Shown: positions 6,859 to 13,279 of the stretch, piece after piece
Numbering within the stretch: the stretch's first letter is position 1
Layout of the letters: every line of letters begins with the position of its first letter
Notes under the pieces: generated by a model
What the model saw: only the letters and a program-made list of their open reading frames with translations
What the model was told of the DNA's origin: nothing
Database searches by the model: none
DNA from: Flavobacteriales bacterium
Lineage (GTDB): Bacteria > Bacteroidota > Bacteroidia > Flavobacteriales > BACL11
NCBI GenBank assembly: GCA_002730985.1
Contig: PCBP01000016.1
Coordinates: forward strand, 1-21,781
DNA length: 21,781 nucleotides
Reading direction: 5' to 3'
Position numbers and translations under genes: made by a program

Positions 6859-9597
6859 ATGGAAAATGAAAAAAAATTATTCCTTTTAGATGGGTTTGCT
6901 CTTATTTATAGAGCCTATTTTGCATTTGCCAAGAATCCAAGAATAAATTCAAAAGGGCTTGATACTTCTGCAATATTCGGATTTACAAATACACTTAATG
7001 AGGTAATCCGCAAGGAAAATCCATCACATATTGCAGTAGTTTTTGATAGAAGCGCTCCAACTAAGCGTCATATTGAATATCCAGAGTACAAAGCTCAAAG
7101 AGACGCAATGCCAGATGGCATCAGAGAAGCTCTTCCCTATATAGATAAGTTATTAGAAGCATTCAACATCCCCAAACTTTACAAAGATGGGTTTGAAGCG
7201 GATGATGTAATTGGTACATTAGCAAAAAAAGCAGAGGAAAAAGGCTATAAAACCTACATGATGACTTCTGATAAAGATTTTGCTCAATTAGTTTCTGAGA
7301 ATATCTTTATGTATAGGCCAGGAAATAAATGGCAACCTACAACTATTTTGGGGGTGCCTGAAGTGCTCGAAAAATTTAATATTACAAGAATTGACCAGGT
7401 GATTGATTTCTTAGGCATGATGGGTGATACTGCAGATAATATCCCTGGAATTCCCGGAGTGGGCAAAAAGACAGCTCAGAAATTCCTAAAAAAATATGAC
7501 ACTATGGAGGGTCTGTTTGCAAATTCGAATGATTTAAAAGGTAAAATGAAGGAAAATATTGAATCTTCAGAAGCAATAGGCTTATTATGTAAGAAGTTAG
7601 TAACTATTATTACTGATGTGCCTATAGGGCTTGATGAAAATAATTTAAAATATGAACCCATAAACATAAAAAAGACAACCGAACTTTTTGAGGAATTAGA
7701 ATTCAGAACACTTTTACAAAGAATAACTCCTAAAAAAGAAACAGCTTCAACTGAAAATTCAAGCCAATCAGCGCAGTTTGAATTATTCTCGCAATCTAAT
7801 TCAAAAATCAAAACGAACATTAACCTTAGTGAATTTGACTTTATTGAAGACATACAAGAAACTAAAGATATTATCATAGAGATCAGGAATCATAAAGAAT
7901 TCTCCTTCCAGTTAATTACAGATACTGACAATGCTTTAACTGGTAAAATAACAGGAGTAGCAGTAAGCTATCTTAGAAATAAAAGCTATTACTTTCCCTT
8001 TAACGACTCTAATAAAGGGCTGATAAGAAATCTTCTTAATGATGAAACACTTAAACTAATTGGCTTTGATGTAAAATCTGCAATCAAAATTCTTAACAGA
8101 CATGATATTGAAATAAAAGGAAAACTATTCGATGTGCAGATTGCTCATTACCTACTACATCCTGATACGAGAAATTCATTAGATATAATTTCAGAAAACT
8201 ATTTAGGAATTATCTTAACAGAAAAAAGCAGCATCTTAGGTAAGGGTAAGACAAAGCTTCTATTTTCCGAACTAAAAGCAGATTTAATAACTAATTATGC
8301 TTGCGAAAGATCTCTTTCCATTTTTAATCTTTTTAAAATACTTGAAAAAGAAATGATAGAAAGCAGAGTTATTGATTTATTTGAAAAAATGGAACTGCCA
8401 CTATCAGAAGTTCTTGCAAGAATGGAACTTGAAGGAATAGCACTCGACGTAAAGATGTTAGATAACCTTAGTGTGGAACTTACAAAAAAACTAGAAATAA
8501 TTACCTCTACAATTCACAATCTAGCTGGTACAAAATTCAATATAGCTTCTCCTAAGCAAATGGGAGAGCTGCTTTTTGAAAAAATGAAACTCAATAAGAA
8601 ACCTAAAAAAACAAAATCAGGGCAATATGCAACATCAGAGGAAGAACTTCTAAAGTTAAAAGGCAAACATCCTATAATTGAAGAAATCTTAACTTTCAGG
8701 GGAATAAAGAAATTACTTTCTACATATGTAGATGCATTACCTAATTTAGTTAATACTGAAACGCATAGAATTCATACTACATTTAATCAATCTGTTGCCT
8801 CTACAGGTCGTCTTTCATCAGTCAATCCTAATATCCAAAACATTCCTATTAGAACAGAAATAGGCATGAAAGTACGTGAAGCTTTTGTTCCAAGAAATAA
8901 CACCTTTACTCTAATGTCAGCCGATTATTCCCAAATTGAACTTAGAATAATGGCGTCTTTAAGTAAAGATGAAGGAATGCTTACAGCTTTTAACAATGGG
9001 ATTGATATACATTCAGCTACTGCAGCCAAAGTTTATAACGTTCCGGTAGAGGAAGTTGATAGGATTATGCGTTCAAATGCAAAATCTGTAAACTTTGGAA
9101 TTATCTATGGTATTTCCGCATTTGGCTTGTCTCAAAATATTGGAGTTAGCCGAAAGGAAGCGGGGGAAATCATCAATAATTATTTTGAGCAGTTCCCTAA
9201 AGTCAGAGAATATATGCAGTGGTCCATTGATCAAGCTAGAGACAAGGAATATGTAGAAACTATTATGGGAAGAAGAAGATATCTGAAAAATATTAATGCC
9301 AAAAATGGTATGATAAGAGCAATGGCCGAAAGAAATGCTATAAATGCACCAATACAGGGATCTGCAGCTGATATTATCAAAATAGCAATGATTGAAGTTG
9401 ATAAAGAGATAGTCAAAAGAAATATGAAATCAAGAATGTTATTACAAGTACATGATGAATTGATTTTTGATATGCACAAATCTGAAGCAGACGTATTAAA
9501 GTCTCTTGTAAAAGAGAAAATGGAACAGGCTGTTAGTTTGCAAGTTCCATTAATTGTCGATATAGGTGAAGGAGATAATTGGCTAAAAGCTCACTAA
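6859..9597 (+). CDS. polA: DNA polymerase I with a degenerate 3'-5' exonuclease domain
   Basis: DNA polymerase I fills gaps and removes RNA primers during lagging-strand synthesis and repair. The 912-residue product (from MENEKKLFLLDGFALIYRAY) has three domains. The 5' nuclease (about 1-290) keeps its metal ligands and motifs: EADDVIG, TSDKDFAQL and GDTADNIPGIPGVGKKTA. The exonuclease-like domain (about 330-500) appears inactive: aligned to E. coli Pol I, D355/E357 become Gln351/Ile353, D424 becomes Ala408 and D501 becomes Arg484. The polymerase domain is intact: motif A DYSQIELR from Asp689; O-helix RSNAKSVNFGIIYG with Phe746, typical of enzymes that discriminate against dideoxynucleotides; motif C QVHDE with Asp866. 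The start at 6859 fits the family best; ATG 6853 (two residues longer) is possible, and TTG 6841 is unlikely. The gene is divergent from the rhomboid gene, and its stop overlaps that of the convergent 71-residue gene. Confidence 0.96.
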   Translation: MENEKKLFLLDGFALIYRAYFAFAKNPRINSKGLDTSAIFGFTNTLNEVIRKENPSHIAVVFDRSAPTKRHIEYPEYKAQRDAMPDGIREALPYIDKLLEAFNIPKLYKDGFEADDVIGTLAKKAEEKGYKTYMMTSDKDFAQLVSENIFMYRPGNKWQPTTILGVPEVLEKFNITRIDQVIDFLGMMGDTADNIPGIPGVGKKTAQKFLKKYDTMEGLFANSNDLKGKMKENIESSEAIGLLCKKLVTIITDVPIGLDENNLKYEPINIKKTTELFEELEFRTLLQRITPKKETASTENSSQSAQFELFSQSNSKIKTNINLSEFDFIEDIQETKDIIIEIRNHKEFSFQLITDTDNALTGKITGVAVSYLRNKSYYFPFNDSNKGLIRNLLNDETLKLIGFDVKSAIKILNRHDIEIKGKLFDVQIAHYLLHPDTRNSLDIISENYLGIILTEKSSILGKGKTKLLFSELKADLITNYACERSLSIFNLFKILEKEMIESRVIDLFEKMELPLSEVLARMELEGIALDVKMLDNLSVELTKKLEIITSTIHNLAGTKFNIASPKQMGELLFEKMKLNKKPKKTKSGQYATSEEELLKLKGKHPIIEEILTFRGIKKLLSTYVDALPNLVNTETHRIHTTFNQSVASTGRLSSVNPNIQNIPIRTEIGMKVREAFVPRNNTFTLMSADYSQIELRIMASLSKDEGMLTAFNNGIDIHSATAAKVYNVPVEEVDRIMRSNAKSVNFGIIYGISAFGLSQNIGVSRKEAGEIINNYFEQFPKVREYMQWSIDQARDKEYVETIMGRRRYLKNINAKNGMIRAMAERNAINAPIQGSAADIIKIAMIEVDKEIVKRNMKSRMLLQVHDELIFDMHKSEADVLKSLVKEKMEQAVSLQVPLIVDIGEGDNWLKAH

Positions 9598-9809
9598 TTC
9601 TGTCTTCTAATAAATAGTAAGTACAAAACTACAAAGGCAATAACTCCTATAAAAGCAGGGCCAGCATCCTGAATATTGCCAACTGGGTCCCATCCAAGTA
9701 TTTTCTCATCAATTAATAATTGCACAATAACTCCTAAACATAGAAACTGAATACCTATAGATATTGCTGATACTAATAGCTTTTTAAGATCTGAGAATAT
9801 ATTATCCAT
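9594..9809 (-). CDS. small two-helix membrane protein, copy A
   Basis: A 71-residue protein with two hydrophobic stretches, about residues 11-33 and 50-67, separated by a short loop (DEKILGWDPVGNIQDAG) and ending RRQN. Function unknown. It is a diverged paralog of the next gene (9898-10125): without gaps, M1, D2, F5, L23, L25, G26, V27, V29, L32, L38 and V43 are identical, the core being LxLGVxVxxL at the same positions, and a VxN(I/V) motif closes the loop. Its stop codon overlaps the convergent polA stop by four bases (CTAA). A possible own promoter lies in and beside the terminator of the upstream copy. It could be a structural, holin-like or channel-like protein; nothing in the sequence decides this. 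Confidence 0.8.
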   Translation of the reverse strand: MDNIFSDLKKLLVSAISIGIQFLCLGVIVQLLIDEKILGWDPVGNIQDAGPAFIGVIAFVVLYLLFIRRQN

Positions 9810-9831
9810 TTTATTTTATTTTATATGTTGG

Positions 9832-9860
9832 TAAATATAGAAAATAAAATAGCCCTACAA
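9832..9860 (-). promoter_or_regulatory. possible promoter of copy A: TTG-N18-TATATTTA
   Basis: Read leftward: TTG at 9860-9858, inside the loop of the terminator hairpin, 18 bases, then TATATTTA (9839-9832), a 7-of-8 match to TAnnTTTG, 22 bases before the ATG. The overlap with a terminator would let copy A be transcribed separately from copy B. Confidence 0.35.
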
Positions 9861-9878
9861 TCGCAGGGCTATTTTATT
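9843..9878 (-). terminator. strong hairpin terminator after copy B
   Basis: Perfect 14-base stem: left arm AATAAAATAGCCCT (9843-9856), loop ACAATCGC, right arm AGGGCTATTTTATT (9865-9878). It lies 19 bases beyond the stop of the 75-residue gene. Read leftward, the GC-rich stem top AGGGCT is followed by a T-rich run (ATTTTATTTTC), as expected of a factor-independent terminator. No other hairpin in the window is comparable. Confidence 0.85.
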
Positions 9879-9897
9879 AAAAAACATCTATGTTATT

Positions 9898-10125
9898 TTA
9901 CTTAGCTGTCAATAGATTCCATAAAACACATAGGCCAACTAATCCTGCAAATCCTGCACTTCCAAGACCGTTGATAACTCCCATTACATTGTCAATAACA
10001 GAAATTCCCATTAGTGCGCCTCCTCCATAAAGGATTTCTACTGCAACACCAAGACCTAAAACTGTCATGATTAAACCTGTTAGGCCCTTAAAGAACCCAT
10101 TCATGTACTTAAATACTCCGTCCAT
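9898..10125 (-). CDS. small two-helix membrane protein, copy B
   Basis: A 75-residue, glycine-rich protein with helices at about 12-33 (FKGLTGLIMTVLGLGVAVEIL) and 54-71 (LGSAGFAGLVGLCVLWNLL), linked by a Gly-rich loop (YGGGALMGISVIDNVMGVING). Function unknown; I recall similar 70-80-residue proteins in marine Flavobacteriia, without names. It is paralogous to the 71-residue gene downstream. The gene is a self-contained unit: a -7 element upstream at 10157-10164, a long gene-free region behind it, and a strong terminator 19 bases after its stop, suggesting strong independent expression. Its base composition is less AT-biased than that of its neighbours because of the many Gly/Ala codons. Confidence 0.83.
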   Translation of the reverse strand: MDGVFKYMNGFFKGLTGLIMTVLGLGVAVEILYGGGALMGISVIDNVMGVINGLGSAGFAGLVGLCVLWNLLTAK

Positions 10126-10156
10126 AATTTAAAATTAATTTGGTTAATACTGAGGC

Positions 10157-10164
10157 CAAACTTA
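10157..10164 (-). promoter_or_regulatory. -7 element TAAGTTTG for copy B
   Basis: Exact TAnnTTTG match, 31 bases before the ATG at 10125. No TTG appears 17-20 bases upstream. Confidence 0.5.
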
Positions 10165-10389
10165 GAACATAATTTGCTTGATGCTAAAATAGTTGATAAA
10201 AAATCTTTAAAAACTACATTTCTTATATATCTGATTTTTTTAAGTCACAATTATCTTTAAATAAAAGAAAATCAAACAGTTATATTTATAATACTAATAA
10301 TCAAACCATTAAAATTATTAGGTTTTTAAACAAAAAATTGTTAAAAATTACAAAAAAATATAACATGCTGATAATCAGTGTTTAAAGTC

Positions 10390-10407
10390 GTTTTTATTGC
10401 TAAAAAC
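10390..10407 (-). terminator. possible weak terminator after the SDR gene
   Basis: Read leftward, 12 bases past the SDR stop: GTTTTTA, loop GCAA, TAAAAAC, a 7-base stem closed by a GNRA-type tetraloop. The stem is nearly all A-T and the following sequence is not a clear T-run, so this is a weak call. Confidence 0.25.
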
Positions 10408-10419
10408 AGAACAAAACAA

Positions 10420-11127
10420 CTAATTTATATCAACATCTCGCATTGAGAGTATATTTTGATGATATTTAGTATAATTTTGGATAATATAAAGCAATTTTTG
10501 AGCTACAGTTCTGGTGTTTTCTAGCTGATTATTATTGTAATAGTTGGTAAATTTGCTTAAAAGGGGGAATAAATTAACATCTGCGTCTCTTATTTCTGCC
10601 TGCATTCTAGTGTCAACTATACCTGGGGAAACAGAGAAGACAGTTAAGTCTCTATGTTTTTCTTCAGTGATAACATGTGTTAGTCTATCTAGTGCTGCTT
10701 TAGTTGCACAATAAGTACTCCAAGAAGCAATAGCATTTTTACTCGCCCCAGAACTAATATTAATTATCAATTTTTTATTTTGATTAAAGCGACTAATAAA
10801 TAGAGCGCATAATATAGTAGGAGATATAATATTAAGATTATAATCATTAATGATACCTGTATGATCTTTAAGATGCAAAGGCATAATTTCACCAATGGTA
10901 GCTGCATTATTTATAAGTAGCACTTCAGCATTGCCAACCTTTGGAAAAGAGAGTTGTTTCACCTCTTTTAGGTTAGAAAGATTGATTCTAGTAAAAGTAA
11001 AATTTTGATGTCTAATAGTATTTGTTCTTGAATATCCAAATACAATATAATTTTCACTAAGTAACAGTTCAGTAATTGCCTTACCAATTCCTTTACTGGA
11101 TCCTGTTATGAAAGCTACTTTATGCAA
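10420..11127 (-). CDS. short-chain dehydrogenase/reductase (SDR), NAD(P)-dependent
   Basis: A 235-residue classical SDR with a single Rossmann domain: cofactor motif TGSSKGIG at 8-15, NNAA at 73-76, catalytic Ser126 (NISSGAS) and Tyr139/Lys143 in YCATKAALDRLT, and SPGIVDTRM near 167-175. The short form and SPGIVDTxMQxxIR segment resemble the sepiapterin-reductase/benzil-reductase-like subgroup, but the substrate is unknown. Arg34 in GYSRT after strand two hints at NADPH. The start is a TTG that directly follows the stop of the upstream cystathionine-synthase gene (TAATTG); no in-frame ATG lies before the cofactor motif, so the TTG is probably genuine and translation is probably coupled to the gene before it. 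Confidence 0.9.
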   Translation of the reverse strand: MHKVAFITGSSKGIGKAITELLLSENYIVFGYSRTNTIRHQNFTFTRINLSNLKEVKQLSFPKVGNAEVLLINNAATIGEIMPLHLKDHTGIINDYNLNIISPTILCALFISRFNQNKKLIINISSGASKNAIASWSTYCATKAALDRLTHVITEEKHRDLTVFSVSPGIVDTRMQAEIRDADVNLFPLLSKFTNYYNNNQLENTRTVAQKLLYIIQNYTKYHQNILSMRDVDIN

Positions 11128-12273
11128 TTACAACTTCGCTAATGATTGCTCTAAATCCTCAATTAGATCAGAAATATCCTCTATACCAACACTTAAACGA
11201 ATTAAGGAATCAACTACACCAGTTTTCTCTCTTTCTTTTTTTGGAATTGCAGCATGAGTCATGCTTGCAGGATGACCACATAATGATTCTACACCCCCCA
11301 AACTTTCAGCAAGCGTAAAATAATGCATATTTGAAACTACAGTTATAGCATCTTCTAACCTATTACCTTTAATATTGAATGAGACCATCCCTCCAAAATT
11401 ATCCATTTGTGTTTTAGCAATTTCATGATTTGGGTGTGTCTTGAATCCTGGCCAATAAACACTATCAACTTTTGAATGATCTTTTAAGAAACGAGCAATT
11501 AGTTCTCCATTTTCACAATGTCTTTGCATTCTAAGGTGTAGAGTCTTTATGCCTCTCAACACTAAGAACGAATCCATAGGGCCTGGAACAGCTCCACATG
11601 AGTTCTGAATAAAAGATAATTTTTCGGCTAAGGCATCATCTTTACAGATGGCAGCTCCCATTACTACATCAGAGTGGCCTGCCATATATTTAGTAAGAGA
11701 ATGCATAACAATATCAGCCCCTAAGTCTAAAGGCCTTTGCAAATAAGGAGTAGCAAAAGTATTATCCACCACAAATGTGAGACTGTTCTTTTTTGATATC
11801 TGAGCTAAGGCCGTAATATCAATAATATTTAGCATTGGATTTGTTGGGGTCTCTGCCCAAAGCATTTTAGTATTCTTATTTATAAAAGATTCTATATTTT
11901 TAGAATTTTCCATCCCAATAAAGTGAAATTTGATCCCGTAATTTGCAAATATTTTAGTAAAAACCCGATAAGTCCCCCCATACAAATCATTAGTAGAGAT
12001 AACTTCATCACCAGGAGAGAGCAATTTAATGATAGCATCAATAGCTCCCAGTCCACTCCCAAAACAAAGTCCAAATTTTCCGTTTTCTAGAGATGCTAAA
12101 TTTTGTTCTAAGGCATTTCTTGTTGGGTTTCCTGTTCGTGAATATTCATATCCTTTATGATCTCCAGGAGATGCTTGAATATATGTTGAGGTTTGATAGA
12201 TTGGCGTCATTATTGCTCCAGTTGTTGGATCGGCCTGCTGCCCTGCATGTATTGTTTTTGTTCCGAATTTCAT
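11128..12273 (-). CDS. metB: cystathionine gamma-synthase-type PLP enzyme
   Basis: A 381-residue member of the Cys/Met-metabolism PLP family, which handles O-acyl-homoserine or cystathionine in methionine synthesis. Visible signatures: TKTIHAGQ at 5-12, TPIYQTSTY 23-31, GYEYSRTGNPTR 41-52, FGSGLGAIDA 71-80, the aspartate that pairs with the PLP ring nitrogen in VVDNTFATPYLQRPLDLGAD (Asp170), and the PLP lysine Lys195 in HSLTKYMAGHSDVVMG. The whole chain resembles flavobacterial proteins annotated as cystathionine gamma-synthase; separating that from cystathionine beta- or gamma-lyase by sequence alone is unsafe, so the symbol is tentative. It is the first gene of a two-gene leftward unit with the SDR, and divergent from the EamA transporter. 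Confidence 0.9.
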   Translation of the reverse strand: MKFGTKTIHAGQQADPTTGAIMTPIYQTSTYIQASPGDHKGYEYSRTGNPTRNALEQNLASLENGKFGLCFGSGLGAIDAIIKLLSPGDEVISTNDLYGGTYRVFTKIFANYGIKFHFIGMENSKNIESFINKNTKMLWAETPTNPMLNIIDITALAQISKKNSLTFVVDNTFATPYLQRPLDLGADIVMHSLTKYMAGHSDVVMGAAICKDDALAEKLSFIQNSCGAVPGPMDSFLVLRGIKTLHLRMQRHCENGELIARFLKDHSKVDSVYWPGFKTHPNHEIAKTQMDNFGGMVSFNIKGNRLEDAITVVSNMHYFTLAESLGGVESLCGHPASMTHAAIPKKEREKTGVVDSLIRLSVGIEDISDLIEDLEQSLAKL

Positions 12274-12298
12274 TTTTTTTGGTTTAATTTTCTTTAAG

Positions 12299-12306
12299 CA
12301 AAAGTA
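12299..12306 (-). promoter_or_regulatory. -7 element TACTTTTG for the cystathionine-synthase gene
   Basis: Exact TAnnTTTG match, 25 bases before the ATG at 12273. The same 8-mer occurs on the other strand 23 bases away for the divergent transporter. No -33 TTG is seen. Confidence 0.5.
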
Positions 12307-12329
12307 TTAAAAGTTGTGGCATTAAATTT

Positions 12330-12337
12330 TACTTTTG
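12330..12337 (+). promoter_or_regulatory. -7 element TACTTTTG for the EamA transporter
   Basis: Exact TAnnTTTG match, 16 bases before the TTG start at 12354. The nearest TTG upstream is only 13 bases away, which is short for a -33 element. Confidence 0.5.
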
Positions 12338-12353
12338 TTTAAAAATACCACAA

Positions 12354-13259
12354 TTGAATAAAAATGTTTTAGCACACATATCATTAATTTTTGCAAATTT
12401 AATTTACGCAATCAATTTTACGTTTGCTAAGGATGTAATGCCTAATTTTATTATGCCTTCAGGCTTTATCTTACTAAGAGTTATTGGGGCACTTTTTTTA
12501 TTCGCTCTTTCCTATTTTTTATTTGTTAATGAAAAAGTAGAAAGGAAAGATATTTTGCGATTAGCAATATGTGGGATTTTTGGAGTTGCAATTAATCAAC
12601 TCTTTTTCTTCGAAGGACTTAACTTAACCGCCCCTATAAATGCCGCAATTGTAATGACAATTAATCCCATTTTAGTGATTTTGCTCTCCTTCTTCATTAT
12701 AAAGGAAGCCATAACTTTCAGAAAAATTTTGGGAGTCTTATTAGGATTAACGGGAGCAGCTATACTTATTTTAAAAGGGGGTAGTGTTGATTTCTCTTCG
12801 AATCACCAAACAGGAAATTTATTTGTATTCATTAATGCCTCTAGTTATGGTTTATATTTAGTTTTTGTAAAACCACTAATGCAAAAATACCACTTAATTA
12901 CAGTTTTATTTTATGTCTTTGGTTTTGGGCTTTTGTATGTAACGCCTTTCGGACTTAACAGCTTAATGAATGTAGAATGGGCAATTATCCCATCTAATAT
13001 TTATTTAGAGATTGCTTTTGTGGTGTTTTGCACAACTTTTATTGCCTATTTACTGAATTCATTAGCATTAAAACAGCTAAGCCCAACTACCGTGAGTATT
13101 TATATTTATTTACAACCTATTTTAGCTTCAATATTTGCTATTTACTGGGGATCGGACTATCTGGATAAGGAAAAAATTATAGCAGCGTTCTTTATTTTTT
13201 TAGGTGTTTATTTAGTAAGTGTTCGTTCATTAAAGCAAAGGAAAGACAAACTTTCCTAA
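12354..13259 (+). CDS. EamA/DMT superfamily transporter
   Basis: A 301-residue inner-membrane protein of the drug/metabolite transporter superfamily with ten predicted helices in two EamA repeats (about 5-135 and 150-290). Signs of the family: FANLIYAINFTFAKDVMP in helix one, the GLNLTAPINAAIVMTINPILVILLSF region (about 89-114), FITLGxxL-type ILGVLLGLTGAAILILKGG (about 123-141), and LSPTTVSIYIYLQPILASIFAIYWG in the second repeat. Substrate unknown; relatives export amino acids or other metabolites. The start appears to be TTG at 12354 (MNKNVLAHISL): the first in-frame ATG, at codon 29, would delete helix one. It diverges from the methionine-synthesis gene, and its stop codon overlaps the -7 element of yicC. 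Confidence 0.92.
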   Translation: MNKNVLAHISLIFANLIYAINFTFAKDVMPNFIMPSGFILLRVIGALFLFALSYFLFVNEKVERKDILRLAICGIFGVAINQLFFFEGLNLTAPINAAIVMTINPILVILLSFFIIKEAITFRKILGVLLGLTGAAILILKGGSVDFSSNHQTGNLFVFINASSYGLYLVFVKPLMQKYHLITVLFYVFGFGLLYVTPFGLNSLMNVEWAIIPSNIYLEIAFVVFCTTFIAYLLNSLALKQLSPTTVSIYIYLQPILASIFAIYWGSDYLDKEKIIAAFFIFLGVYLVSVRSLKQRKDKLS

Positions 13260-13264
13260 ATTTG
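13257..13264 (+). promoter_or_regulatory. -7 element TAAATTTG for the yicC-gmk-nadD operon
   Basis: Exact TAnnTTTG match whose first three bases are the EamA stop codon TAA; the yicC ATG follows after 15 bases. No -33 TTG is visible, so readthrough from the EamA gene also remains possible. Confidence 0.45.
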
Positions 13265-13279
13265 TAAAAATTTTATAAG

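Larger units (their letters stand above)
10126..10419. other. gene-free, very AT-rich intergenic region (294 bases)
   Basis: No open frame of credible length, tRNA or known RNA motif is visible. It holds the -7 element of copy B (10157-10164); an inverted repeat CTAATAAT/ATTATTAG at 10294-10321 whose loop base AAACC could also pair with the GGTTT just after it; the 11-base palindrome CTGATAATCAG at 10368-10378; and a weak leftward hairpin at 10390-10407. No DnaA-box cluster was seen. The rest is low-complexity A/T sequence. Confidence 0.6.

Noticed and set aside
7476..7877. 133-codon leftward frame inside polA
   Set aside because: It is fully covered by the polA coding region, whose motifs are intact; the frame looks like an antisense by-product.
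10126..10419. Possible replication origin in the AT-rich gap
   Set aside because: No DnaA-box cluster and no dnaA, gyrB or other origin-associated gene nearby; A/T richness alone is not enough.
12093..12287. 64-codon rightward Leu/Phe-rich frame across the start of the cystathionine-synthase gene
   Set aside because: It resembles a membrane peptide only because it is antisense to a conserved coding region; no promoter or conserved start.
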